Of a DNA stretch of 64,000 nt, positions 44,126-51,925 are shown one piece after another. A model generated the notes under the pieces. The model did no database searches and was not told where the DNA came from. It was given only the letters and a program-made list of their open reading frames with translations. The stretch is from Brachybacterium sp. FME24. GTDB lineage: Bacteria > Actinomycetota > Actinomycetes > Actinomycetales > Dermabacteraceae. The position numbers were made by a program, and so were the translations under genes. Position 1 is the stretch's first letter; every line of letters starts with the position of its first letter. The stretch lies in assembly GCF_014897705.1 (NCBI RefSeq), contig NZ_JABUXV010000007.1:124001-188000 (forward strand). The letters are read 5' to 3'.

Positions 44126-44856
44126 ACGAGACAGGGAGCGAGGACCGCCGGGTGCGGGTGCTGCTGGTGGACGACGAGGCGCTGATGCGTGCCGGTCTCC
44201 GGCTGATGATCGACGGCGCCCACGGGATCGAGGTGATCGGTGACGCGGCAGACGGTCAGGCCGCGCTCGAACAGATCCACGAGCTCACTCCCGACGTGGT
44301 CCTGATGGACATCCGCATGCCCCGCATGACCGGTCTCGAAGCGCTGCAGGCACTGCGCGAGACGGGCTGCGAGGCGCGAGTGATCATGCTGACCGCCTTC
44401 GACACGGACGAGTTCCTGCTGCAGGCGCTGCGCGCCGGGGCAGTGTCGTTCCTGCTCAAGGACTCCCCGCCGGAGGAGGTCGTCCAGGCCGTGCTCGAGG
44501 CGGCCGGGGACCGCCCCCGCTTCTCCCCCGACGTGCTCACCCGCCTGGTGCGGCTCGCATCGGCCGACGGCACGGACCCGTCCGGCGCAGTGACCGGACG
44601 CGGAGCGTCAGGCGGGGAGAAGGCCGGGGAGGGACCTGGGGCGTCGACGACCGCTTCCCCGACCCCCGCGGGGATCACCGAGCGCGAGTGGGAGGTGGGC
44701 CGTCTGGTGGCCCGGGGCCTCGCGAACCCGGAGATCGGCGAGAAGCTGTTCATGAGCGTCGCGACGGTGAAGACCCACCTGGGCAGGCTGTACCACAAGC
44801 TGCAGGTCACCAATCGGGTCCAGCTCGCGATCCGGGTGCTCGAGCTGGGCGGCTGA
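44110..44856 (+). CDS. Response regulator, NarL/LuxR-type
   Basis: A 248-residue DNA-binding regulator. The receiver domain has VLLVDDEALMRAGL at the N-terminus and the phospho-Asp in DVVLMDIRMPRM. A Gly/Ala-rich linker of about 35 residues is longer than usual, then the LuxR helix-turn-helix (ITEREWEVGRLVARGLANPEIGEKL...VKTHLGRLYHKLQV). It overlaps the kinase stop: the ATG at 44110 or the one at 44119 could start it, and the latter forms an overlapping ATGGTGA. The gene just downstream (leader and exporter) may be a target, but its own leader suggests other control. Confidence 0.93.
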   Translation: MDAMVNETGSEDRRVRVLLVDDEALMRAGLRLMIDGAHGIEVIGDAADGQAALEQIHELTPDVVLMDIRMPRMTGLEALQALRETGCEARVIMLTAFDTDEFLLQALRAGAVSFLLKDSPPEEVVQAVLEAAGDRPRFSPDVLTRLVRLASADGTDPSGAVTGRGASGGEKAGEGPGASTTASPTPAGITEREWEVGRLVARGLANPEIGEKLFMSVATVKTHLGRLYHKLQVTNRVQLAIRVLELGG

Positions 44857-44954
44857 GCACGCGCCGACGATCCGATTGCTCCCGACATCCCGCGCGACGA
44901 CCCGCGTGCGTCAGCGCATACGTCTGCGCCGGGCAGCCCGACGGTGCCCTCTGA

Positions 44955-44960
44955 TAGCGT
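44955..44960 (+). promoter_or_regulatory. Extended -10 box before the leader ORF
   Basis: TGA-TAGCGT, an extended -10 (TGn) element, followed by 7 nt and the ATG of the 18-codon leader. The transcript would begin at the leader start codon. Confidence 0.55.
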
Positions 44961-44967
44961 TTCGGGC

Positions 44968-45024
44968 ATGTCAGCCGCATCATGCTCGGCCGCTTGCGCG
45001 GCAGTGACCAGGACGACCCGCTAG
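44968..45024 (+). CDS. 18-residue leader peptide, probably leaderless
   Basis: ATG to TAG encoding MSAASCSAACAAVTRTTR. The sequence is Ala/Ser/Cys-rich with a basic end (R-T-T-R). It sits directly after a -10 box and in front of structured RNA leading to the DHA2 exporter. Leader peptides in this position control resistance genes by ribosome stalling in other bacteria. The identity of the inducing compound is unknown. Confidence 0.55.
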   Translation: MSAASCSAACAAVTRTTR

Positions 45025-45131
45025 CGGCGGGCGTTCCGAGTCACAGAACCACTCACCTGGAACGTACTGCCGCTTCGTGATCACTCCGGAGCGGCGCTTC
45101 CATGCTGCTCAGACGCACTACTGAGCGGAGC
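45024..45131 (+). promoter_or_regulatory. Structured 5' leader with mutually exclusive hairpins
   Basis: Hairpin A pairs GCGGC 45024-45028 with GCCGC 45069-45073 and CGTTCC 45032-45037 with GGAACG 45059-45064. Hairpin B pairs GCCGCT 45069-45074 with AGCGGC 45090-45095 and shares bases with A. Hairpin C pairs GCTCAG 45107-45112 with CTGAGC 45121-45126, and its extension GCT/AGC occludes the GGAG (45127-45130) of the exporter. Hairpin A begins at the leader stop codon, so a ribosome halted there would disrupt it and favour B. Pairing seen in the sequence; the switch mechanism is inferred. Confidence 0.6.
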
Positions 45132-45136
45132 ACTTG

Positions 45137-46549
45137 ATGCTTTCAGACATTCTTTCCTCACGCGGGCAGAGCCCGTCTTCGACACGCGCATGGCTGGTGC
45201 TGTGCTCGATGTCGATGCTGCAGTTCTTCATCGCAGTCGACGTGACCGTGGTCAACATCGCGCTGCCGTCGATCGGCGCCGATTTCGACGTCGCCGGGCA
45301 CGCCCTGACCTGGGTCGTCGTCGGCTACACCATCACCGGCGGTGGCCTGCTGATGCTCGGCGGTCGCCTGAGCGATCTGTTCGGTCGCCGTCGTGTGCTG
45401 CTGGCGGGTGCCACCTTGTTCGGTGCCGCGTCCCTGCTGGCGGGGCTGGCCCCCTCGTTCCTCGTTCTCGTGCTGGCGCGACTCCTGCAGGGCGTCGGCG
45501 AGGCCATCGCCCTGCCGGCCGCGATGGCCACCATCGTGATGATGTTCCCCGAGGGACCGCTCAGGTCACGGGCGTTGAGCGTGTGGGCCGCGGTCGCCAG
45601 CTGCGGGCTGGTGCTCGGCTTCGTCCTGTCGGGCATCATCACCGCGCACCTGGGCTGGCGGTGGGTCTTCCTGATCTCGGTGCCGTTCATCCTCATCGTG
45701 ATCGTGGCGTCCCTTCTCCTCGTGCGGGCCGACCGGCCCGTGGCGCGTGGAACCGCTCCGCTGGACCTGCCGGGGGCGCTGCTGCTGACCGCCTGCCCGC
45801 TGGCGTTCACCTACGGCGTGGTACAAGTCGGCGAGCCCGGCGCGAATCTTGTGGTGAGCGCGGCGGCGCTGGCTGCTGCAGTCCTGGCTGGTGTCGGTTT
45901 CGTGCGTGTCGAAGCGCGCTCTCCTCACCCGCTGGTGCCGCTGAGCTTCTTCGCTGATCGGGCACGGGTCGCCGCGAACCTGGCCACGATGCTGCTCAGC
46001 GGGGCGCTGTCGACCTCATTCCTGCTGTTCACGTTCTACCTGCAGGACGTCCTCGGGATCGGCCCGTTGGGGGCGGGACTGACGATGCTGCCGCTTGCCG
46101 TCTCGCTGGTGATGGCGTCACTGCTGGTGCCTCGATTGCTCAGCAGATGGGGAGCTCGCATCTGTGTACTGGCCGGTCTCGGCCTCGCGGCAGCCGCGAT
46201 GGCCACGATCGCGCTGGTCGCCGCCCTCGGGGCCGGGTCGCTGTGGCTCCTCCCGGCGATGGTGCTGATCGCTGCTGCGATGGGCTTCGGGCTGGTCGGC
46301 CTGCAGTACATAGCCGTCAGCGGCGCGACGGAGAAGGACGCGGGCATCGCCTCAGGAGTCCAACGAGCGGCTGATCAGCTCGGCGGCGCCAGCGGGGTAG
46401 CGATCTACGTCGGGATCGGGTTCGCCCCGGCCGTGCACTTCGCGGACCCGTTCCTGATCGCCACCGTGCTCGCAGTCGCCGGCCTGATCATCGGTGCCGT
46501 GGTCATTCATCGCGCACCGGTTGCGAAACTGTCCGAACCCGCCGCGTGA
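45137..46549 (+). CDS. DHA2-family MFS exporter with leader control
   Basis: A 470-residue, 14-helix exporter close to the LfrA/EmrB/Pur8-type actinobacterial pumps. The first helix reads FIAVDVTVVNIALPS and motif A is GGRLSDLFGRRR; motif C is GLVLGFVLSG. The start is the ATG at 45137 (a TTG sits just before it), with GGAG 6 nt upstream, partly within a predicted stem. It is the only exporter in this window behind an upstream peptide and structured RNA, and probably responds to a translation inhibitor. A 10-bp perfect stem follows the stop. Confidence 0.92.
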   Translation: MLSDILSSRGQSPSSTRAWLVLCSMSMLQFFIAVDVTVVNIALPSIGADFDVAGHALTWVVVGYTITGGGLLMLGGRLSDLFGRRRVLLAGATLFGAASLLAGLAPSFLVLVLARLLQGVGEAIALPAAMATIVMMFPEGPLRSRALSVWAAVASCGLVLGFVLSGIITAHLGWRWVFLISVPFILIVIVASLLLVRADRPVARGTAPLDLPGALLLTACPLAFTYGVVQVGEPGANLVVSAAALAAAVLAGVGFVRVEARSPHPLVPLSFFADRARVAANLATMLLSGALSTSFLLFTFYLQDVLGIGPLGAGLTMLPLAVSLVMASLLVPRLLSRWGARICVLAGLGLAAAAMATIALVAALGAGSLWLLPAMVLIAAAMGFGLVGLQYIAVSGATEKDAGIASGVQRAADQLGGASGVAIYVGIGFAPAVHFADPFLIATVLAVAGLIIGAVVIHRAPVAKLSEPAA

Positions 46550-46555
46550 GAGTTC

Positions 46556-46602
46556 GCCCGCCGCCGTGCTGACCCCTTCGTGGAGCGGGCGTGGCGGCGG
46601 GC
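46556..46602 (+). terminator. Stem-loop after the leader-controlled exporter
   Basis: Perfect 10-bp arms GCCCGCCGCC and GGCGGCGGGC around a 27-nt loop, starting 7 nt after the exporter stop codon. No T-run follows. Confidence 0.5.
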
Positions 46603-46706
46603 TGCACGCTCCGGCCGCGACACCTGGCCGAGGGTGAAATATTCCCTGGGCGGGCCCCCGGTGCCCTTGTATTCTCACGCCCATAATCCGCCCGCTGGTC
46701 TCCGCA

Positions 46707-47393
46707 GTGCTCGATGCTCTCGATGCCGAATCCACGCACCGCGACGCCGAGCATCTGCTCTGCGATTCCGGCTGGAGCTCATGCGGCGCTGGCGATTGGG
46801 CGGTCGCCTTCGCGGCCCCTGACGCCGACGTCGTCGCCCGGATCAGCCCCTTCGACCCCGTCGGGCCCTACACCGTTCGGCTCTACGACGAGGCGTCCAT
46901 GACGGGCCGGGTGCCTCGATTGCTGGCGCATCGGCGCCTGGCCGGGGGCGGTGATCTCCAGGTGATGGAGCGGCTCCTCCAGGTGCCGGAACCCGAGGCG
47001 ATGGACTTCCTGGCCCGGTTCGCGGAGCCCGAGCCGGAGCTCGCTGCCCTCGCCGAGACCGTGGCCCGCGTGCATGCCGATGCGCGGAGCGACCTTCCGT
47101 GGTGCGGGCCTCTGGACACGAACCCGTCGAACATCATGCGCACTCTCGCCGGGCAGCTCATCCTGACCGACCCGTACTACGCGGACGGCCGGGAGCTGTA
47201 CGCCACCGCCGAGCGCGAACCGGACCGCTTCACCCTGGTGATCCCCGAGGACCAGCGTCGCTACCTGACTGAGATCCCGCTCGCCTGGTCGGGCCCGTGG
47301 AGCCTCGAGGATCGCGCGGCACTGCGCACGTCGCTCCGACGCGCCGATAACCGCAGAACTCCTCGTCGAGGCCCGGTAGCCGCAGCCCCGTGA
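46707..47393 (+). CDS. Protein kinase/aminoglycoside-phosphotransferase-fold protein
   Basis: A 228-residue protein that looks like a reduced kinase-fold enzyme. The segment GPLDTNPSNIMRTLAGQLILTDPYY corresponds to the catalytic (D-x-N-P-x-N-x-M) and metal-binding DP segments of aminoglycoside phosphotransferase-like proteins; AVARISPF-type sequence precedes it. A typical P-loop is not obvious. The recorded start is GTG at 46707; a TATTCT box at 46670-46675 would place transcription 24 nt upstream and in frame, at an ATA codon. Actual substrate unknown; a role in resistance is only a possibility. Confidence 0.65.
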   Translation: MLDALDAESTHRDAEHLLCDSGWSSCGAGDWAVAFAAPDADVVARISPFDPVGPYTVRLYDEASMTGRVPRLLAHRRLAGGGDLQVMERLLQVPEPEAMDFLARFAEPEPELAALAETVARVHADARSDLPWCGPLDTNPSNIMRTLAGQLILTDPYYADGRELYATAEREPDRFTLVIPEDQRRYLTEIPLAWSGPWSLEDRAALRTSLRRADNRRTPRRGPVAAAP

Positions 47394-47419
47394 CCCGTCG
47401 AGCTCGGCGCGGGTCAGCA

Positions 47420-47425
47420 TAGGCT
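47420..47425 (+). promoter_or_regulatory. -10 box of response regulator gene
   Basis: TAGGCT, about 37 nt before the ATG at 47462, which has its own Shine-Dalgarno GGAGGA. The short leader contrasts with the leaderless genes of this window. Confidence 0.45.
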
Positions 47426-47461
47426 GGCAGCCCGTCCGCCCCGAGATCCCGGAGGATCCAC

Positions 47462-48169
47462 ATGGCCCGCATCCTCGTCGTCGAGGACTCCCCTGATGTG
47501 CATGCCCTGGTGGTCGAGACGCTGCGCGCCGAAGGCCACACCGTGCATGGGGTGCACGACGGGCTCGCCGCTCGCGCGGCCCTCGCGGACAAGGACGCGG
47601 CGCGTACGGCCGGGCCGGATCTCGTCGTGCTGGACCTGATGCTCCCCCACGTCGACGGCTCCGTGCTGCTCGCCGAGATCCGTCGCGACAGCGATCTGCC
47701 CGTGCTGGTGCTCTCCGCGAAGGATGCCGTGTTCACGAAGGTCGACATGCTGCGGCTCGGGGCCGACGACTACGTGACCAAGCCATTCGACCTCACCGAG
47801 CTCACCGCCCGCATCGAGGCCCTGCTGCGCCGCTCCTCACCAGCATCCGCTGTCCCGAGCGTGCTCCGCCATGGCGACCTCGAGCTCGACTCCGCCGCTG
47901 CACGGGTGCGCCTCGGCGGCGCCGACGTCGCGCTGACCAGCACCGAGCTGCGCATCCTGCAGCTTCTCCTGGAGCAGCCCGAGCAGGTGTTCTCCCGGCC
48001 GCGGATCTACCAGGGCGTGTGGGGCGAACCCTTCCTCGGCGACGACGCCGCGGTGAAGACCCACCTCTCCAATCTGCGCGCGAAGCTGCGTGAAGCCGCT
48101 CCTGACCACGACCCGATCGAAACGGTGTGGGGGCTCGGCTACCGACTGCGCGCCCTGCCGAGCGCCTGA
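47462..48169 (+). CDS. OmpR-family response regulator of the ABC module
   Basis: A 235-residue regulator. The receiver domain (1-125) has the acidic pair in VVEDSPDV, the phospho-Asp in VVLDLMLPHVDG and the conserved Lys in VTKPFDL. The winged helix follows (about 140-232; TSTELRILQLLLEQPEQVFSR and VKTHLSNLRAKL). It heads the set regulator - ATPase - permease - kinase, an arrangement typical of BceRS- and LanFEG-like peptide-antibiotic response modules. Phased direct repeats just downstream of the gene are its probable target. Confidence 0.93.
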   Translation: MARILVVEDSPDVHALVVETLRAEGHTVHGVHDGLAARAALADKDAARTAGPDLVVLDLMLPHVDGSVLLAEIRRDSDLPVLVLSAKDAVFTKVDMLRLGADDYVTKPFDLTELTARIEALLRRSSPASAVPSVLRHGDLELDSAAARVRLGGADVALTSTELRILQLLLEQPEQVFSRPRIYQGVWGEPFLGDDAAVKTHLSNLRAKLREAAPDHDPIETVWGLGYRLRALPSA

Positions 48170-48176
48170 GGCTCGG

Positions 48177-48193
48177 CGCGCCCGTCGGGCGCG
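48177..48193 (+). terminator. Intercistronic hairpin after the response regulator
   Basis: CGCGCCC-GTC-GGGCGCG, perfect 7-bp stem, 3-nt loop, starting 8 nt after the stop codon. It is followed by a partially T-rich stretch, and the ABC genes have their own promoter-like elements further down. Confidence 0.55.
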
Positions 48194-48207
48194 ATCTTCA
48201 CGGATTC

Positions 48208-48260
48208 CTGACCTTCTCGCGCCGGGCCCTGACCTCCGCCCGACCTTCGCTCCGTACCGT
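48208..48260 (+). promoter_or_regulatory. Phased direct repeats and -10 box in front of the ABC genes
   Basis: Three related 9-mers CTGACCTTC (48208), CTGACCTCC (48229) and CCGACCTTC (48240) start 21 and 11 nt apart, two and one helical turns. A TACCGT -10 box is at 48255-48260, so the last two repeats cover the -35 position. OmpR-type regulators bind such direct repeats; activation of the ABC operon is likely. Confidence 0.55.
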
Positions 48261-48286
48261 CGAACCATCGCACGAGAGGAGCACCC

Positions 48287-49207
48287 ATGAGCGAGGACGT
48301 CCTGATCACCCGGGATCTCACCAAGCGGTACGGCAGCCACGCCGCCGTGCAGTCGATGGACCTGCGGCTGCAGCGCGGCCGCATCTACGGACTGATCGGG
48401 CGCAACGGGGCCGGCAAGACCACCCTGATGCGCCTGGTCTCCGGGCTGAGCGTCCCCACCAGCGGGAGCATCGAACTGTTCGGTTCCGGGTCCGACTCGC
48501 CGCGCCAGCAGGATCTCGCCCGGATCGGCACCCTCATCGAATCCCCCAGCCTGCACGGCGGGATGACCGCCCGGCAGAACATGCACCTGCACCGGCTCAT
48601 GCGAGGCGTTCCCGACGCCGCCGTCGAGCAGCGTCTGCTGGACCTGGTGGGCCTGGGCGACACCGGTCGCAAGCGGGTCAAGGACTTCTCGCTGGGCATG
48701 CGGCAGCGCCTGGGCATCGCCCTCGCGCTGATCGCGGATCCGGAGCTGTTGATCCTCGACGAACCGGTCAACGGCCTGGATCCGCTCGGGGTGATCGAGG
48801 TGCGACGCCTCGTGCGCGAGCTCGCGACCGAGCGGGGCATCACCGTGCTGATCTCCAGCCACAACCTGCCCGAGCTGTTCCAGACCGCGACCGATTACCT
48901 CATCGTCGAGGCCGGTGAGGTGAGATTGACCCTCCCCCTCGAGGAGCTGGAGGCGCAGACCCAGCAGTTCCTCGAGATCGCCGCCGCGGACACCGAGCGG
49001 CTGGTGACGGTGCTCGAGCGGGAGCTCCCGAAGGTTGATCTGCAGGTGATGCCCGATCGCACCGTGCGCCTGCCCCACCACGCCGATGAGGCCGAGCAGG
49101 TGCTGCGCACACTGATCGCCGCCGACGTCTGGCCCACCCGCCTGGCCCGCGAGGGCGAGAGCCTCGAATCCTTCTTCCTGTCCGTCATCGGAGGTGACCG
49201 GTCATGA
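48287..49207 (+). CDS. ABC transporter ATP-binding protein (BcrA/LanF-like)
   Basis: A 306-residue ATPase with Walker A GRNGAGKTT, signature FSLGMRQRLGIA and Walker B LLILDEPVNGLDP. The signature with GMRQR is that of the bacitracin/lantibiotic self-protection family (BcrA, LanF). The last 80 residues form the usual C-terminal extension. It overlaps the permease gene by 4 nt (ATGA). AGGAG is upstream of the ATG. By family it would drive removal of a peptide antibiotic or lipid substrate from the membrane. Confidence 0.93.
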   Translation: MSEDVLITRDLTKRYGSHAAVQSMDLRLQRGRIYGLIGRNGAGKTTLMRLVSGLSVPTSGSIELFGSGSDSPRQQDLARIGTLIESPSLHGGMTARQNMHLHRLMRGVPDAAVEQRLLDLVGLGDTGRKRVKDFSLGMRQRLGIALALIADPELLILDEPVNGLDPLGVIEVRRLVRELATERGITVLISSHNLPELFQTATDYLIVEAGEVRLTLPLEELEAQTQQFLEIAAADTERLVTVLERELPKVDLQVMPDRTVRLPHHADEAEQVLRTLIAADVWPTRLAREGESLESFFLSVIGGDRS

Positions 49208-49986
49208 TCAACCAGCTTCGCGCGGACCTCTACGTCCTGCGCCACAGCCCCACCGCGTCGCTGTGCCTGCTCGTCGCCTCGGTGGCTGCGGCGCTCTACA
49301 CCTGGCTGCAGCACAGCCTCATCGTCGATGAGCTCAGCGCCGCCTCGGCCAACGGCGTGCAGGGCCTCAGCGACATCCTGCTGGTCTCCCTGCTCGGGCC
49401 GCTCCTGTACGGAGTGGTCCTCTCCCAGCCGTTCGAGACGAGGTCCGTGCACAATGCGCTGCTGGCTTCCGGGCGCGGCGCGTTCGTCGCCTCCAAGGCC
49501 ACGATCGCGGCGGTTCTGGTCACGGCGCTGTCCCTCCCTTACGGGGTGGCTGTGCTGATCGGCCGCGCCACCGGAGCGGAGTTCGCTCCGGCGATCCCGA
49601 CGGCTTTCTCCCTGGCGCTCGCCGAGGGCGGCGACCTCACCGGCCAGGCTGCCGGGTCGATCGTCGCGCTCACGCTGACCAGCGCGGTCCTCACCGCGGC
49701 GAAGCTGGCGGTGTGCCTGCCGCTGGCGATCTGGCTGAAGCGCCCGTTGGTGGTCATGGCCGCCGGATTCGTGTGGTCCTTCCTCGCGGATCTGCTGGCG
49801 GGAGCCGCGGCCGACGTCGACGGCCTGGACGCCCTGGTGCGGCTCACCCCGTTCTCGGCCGAGCACCTGCCGGCTCCGGGGTCCACCGGTGGCGAGATGC
49901 TGTCGACGGTCGCGGTCTCGATCGTGTTCATCGCCCTGATGGGCGCGCTGTCCTGGCTGATCTTCCGTCGGGCCGACGTGAAGTGA
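49204..49986 (+). CDS. ABC-2-type permease of the peptide-antibiotic module
   Basis: A 260-residue membrane protein with about six helices, typical of BcrB/LanE/LanG-type permeases. It starts with MINQLRADLYVLRHSPT, a usual opening for this group. A single permease suggests homodimers. ATGA overlap with the ATPase gene ensures coupled translation. Confidence 0.88.
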   Translation: MINQLRADLYVLRHSPTASLCLLVASVAAALYTWLQHSLIVDELSAASANGVQGLSDILLVSLLGPLLYGVVLSQPFETRSVHNALLASGRGAFVASKATIAAVLVTALSLPYGVAVLIGRATGAEFAPAIPTAFSLALAEGGDLTGQAAGSIVALTLTSAVLTAAKLAVCLPLAIWLKRPLVVMAAGFVWSFLADLLAGAAADVDGLDALVRLTPFSAEHLPAPGSTGGEMLSTVAVSIVFIALMGALSWLIFRRADVK

Positions 49987-50012
49987 TCACGCGATCGCAG
50001 GGGTCGCAGCCG

Positions 50013-50018
50013 TAGGCT
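50013..50018 (+). promoter_or_regulatory. Possible internal promoter -10 box
   Basis: TAGGCT, about 37 nt before the GTG of the kinase gene, the same hexamer and distance as at the response regulator gene. It could give the kinase basal expression independent of the ABC promoter. Confidence 0.4.
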
Positions 50019-50055
50019 GAGCGGCGTCCGCCACCAGCCTCACCCCGGGAGCGCC

Positions 50056-50976
50056 GTGACCGTCCTCATCGCTCTCCTCGGCGCTCTCCTGCTGGTCACC
50101 GCCGGGTACCTGGTGGTCGTGCTGCGGCAGATCACCGCAGTGCGTCGGCAGCTGGAGCGGCAGCTGCACGAGGAGTCCCACCGTGCCGTGACGCTCTCGC
50201 TGGTGGTGCCGCAGCTGGAGGCGCTGGTGGCACGGGTCAACGACACGGTGCGGCAGTCGCAGGCGGCCTCCACCCGCACCCGTCAGGAGGAGCGCAGGAT
50301 CCGCTCTTTCATCGCTGACATCTCCCACGACCTGCGCACCCCGCTCACCACGGTGCGCGGGTACCTGCAGCTGCTGGAGCGTACGGACCTCGACGAGAAC
50401 CAGCGGATGCAACTCGCGGTGGCGCACCGGCAGGCCGAGGAACTCGGTTCCCTGGTCGACCGCCTCTACGAGTACGCGTACCTGCTCGAGGTGGAGCCGA
50501 CCCTGGAGATCGAGCCGCTGGACGTCGGCGTGCTGGTCGGCGAATGCCTGCTGGGGATGACCACGGAGATCGAGCGCGCGGGATTGGACGTCGAGGTCGA
50601 GCCGCCGACGGGCCTGGTGATCGGGACCGATCGGGAGAAGCTGACCCGGATCGTGCAGAATCTCGCCCGAAACGCCGTCCAGCACGGCCGTGACCTGCTC
50701 GAGGTCGAGGTGGAGCAGGGGAAGGAGACCGTCGAGATCCGCTTCACCAACGGGCTTGCGCCGGGCGCGGAGATCGATGCCGCGCGCCTCTTCGACCGCT
50801 TCTACACGACGGATCGCTCGCGCACCGGTCGCACCAGCGGGCTGGGCCTGGCGATCGTGCAGGTGCTGACCACCCAACTGGGAGGGAGCGTCGGGGCGCG
50901 GCAGGACCACGACGCCGGCACCGTGCAGATCTGGGTACGGATCCCGAGCTTCACCACTGCTTCGCGGGCTCAGTGA
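50056..50976 (+). CDS. Sensor histidine kinase of the ABC module
   Basis: A 306-residue kinase with a single N-terminal helix (1-25) and no second membrane segment, so it lacks an external sensor. The HisKA box with the phospho-His is FIADISHDLRTPLTTVRGYL, followed by HATPase motifs (RNAVQHG, TTDRSRTGRTSGLGLAI). This compact form fits kinases that read the state of their partner ABC transporter rather than a ligand, as in BceS-type systems. The start is a GTG with GGGAG upstream. Confidence 0.92.
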   Translation: MTVLIALLGALLLVTAGYLVVVLRQITAVRRQLERQLHEESHRAVTLSLVVPQLEALVARVNDTVRQSQAASTRTRQEERRIRSFIADISHDLRTPLTTVRGYLQLLERTDLDENQRMQLAVAHRQAEELGSLVDRLYEYAYLLEVEPTLEIEPLDVGVLVGECLLGMTTEIERAGLDVEVEPPTGLVIGTDREKLTRIVQNLARNAVQHGRDLLEVEVEQGKETVEIRFTNGLAPGAEIDAARLFDRFYTTDRSRTGRTSGLGLAIVQVLTTQLGGSVGARQDHDAGTVQIWVRIPSFTTASRAQ

Positions 50977-51006
50977 CCGCATCTTCGTCGACGAGAGGTT
51001 CGCCGC

Positions 51007-51549
51007 ATGCAGCCCCACCCATCTCCCACTCCCCTGGTGCTCATGGCCGGTCCCATCGCCGCCGGGAAGAGCGCCGTCTCTCGCCGGCTTGCCCAGGAGC
51101 TGCGCGCGTCCGGGCAGCAGGCGGCGCTGGTCGAGCTCGATGCGATCGCCGACATGGCCCGGCCGACGCTGCCTGACTGGGCGCACGCGCACGGCATCTT
51201 CGCCGCAGTGACCGGTCAGTGGCTGGTCGCCGGCCTCGATGTGGTGATCGCCGAGTCCGTCAGCGACCGCGCCGAGCTAGCGATGGTGCTCCAGAACGTT
51301 CCCGCGGGAACGGATGTCCTCACCGTCGTGGTCACCTGCCCGTTCGAGACCGCGCTCGAGAGGGCTTCGGCCGATCCGACGCGCGGCATCTCCCGCGATC
51401 CGGGTTTCCTGCGCGGGGTGCATGAGCGATGGGTCGACGAGATGCCTCTGATCAGCGCCGATCTCGTGCTCGATACCGCGACGACGGATCTCGCGGAGAG
51501 CGTGCGGCGGATCCGTGCTGCGCTGGGGACGCGGTCAGGCGCGCACTGA
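51007..51549 (+). CDS. P-loop nucleoside/shikimate-kinase-like ATPase
   Basis: A 180-residue small P-loop protein. Walker A is GPIAAGKSAVSRRLA near residue 15. The layout, with a later Arg-rich lid (RASADPTRGISRD) and VVVTCP strand, is that of the shikimate/gluconate/adenylyl-sulfate kinase superfamily or the chloramphenicol phosphotransferase group. The substrate is not deducible. GAGAGG lies upstream of the ATG. It follows the sensor kinase by 30 bp and may be in the same transcript. Confidence 0.75.
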   Translation: MQPHPSPTPLVLMAGPIAAGKSAVSRRLAQELRASGQQAALVELDAIADMARPTLPDWAHAHGIFAAVTGQWLVAGLDVVIAESVSDRAELAMVLQNVPAGTDVLTVVVTCPFETALERASADPTRGISRDPGFLRGVHERWVDEMPLISADLVLDTATTDLAESVRRIRAALGTRSGAH

Positions 51550-51598
51550 CCGGACCGGCCGAGCGCCGTCACCAGCCGTCGGCGCCCGCCGCGCGGGA

Positions 51599-51778
51599 TC
51601 ACAGAGCGGTCAGTACCGCTGCGACCGCGACGAGGACGGCAGCGGCGCCGAGGTAGATCACCGTGCGGGAGACTCCGCGACTTTTTCTGGACGTCACGTT
51701 CGCGAAGTACAGGAAGATCAGGGCCGCAAGCATCAGGACGCTGGCCCCGATGAAAAGAATCATGGTGAGGGCGCTCAT
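51599..51778 (-). CDS. Small two-helix membrane protein
   Basis: A 59-residue protein with two hydrophobic helices (about 3-25 and 39-58) joined by a basic loop (SRKSRGVSR). The ATG at 51778 has a strong GGAGG; an earlier in-frame start is unnecessary. The basic loop predicts it on the cytoplasmic side, with both ends outside. Convergent with the P-loop kinase gene. No family recognised. Confidence 0.7.
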   Translation of the reverse strand: MSALTMILFIGASVLMLAALIFLYFANVTSRKSRGVSRTVIYLGAAAVLVAVAAVLTAL

Positions 51779-51925
51779 GAGGGTCCTCCGTCGTGAGAGA
51801 GCTGGGACATAATCCACGGTCCTTTCGCTCATCAAGGCGGTGATGCGGCTTCCCGTTTCTGCCGCGGAGGGTCTTCGAGTTTACCTTCCCTCTGTCGCCC
51901 TCTCCTCGAAAAGCGCTGGCCCCTG

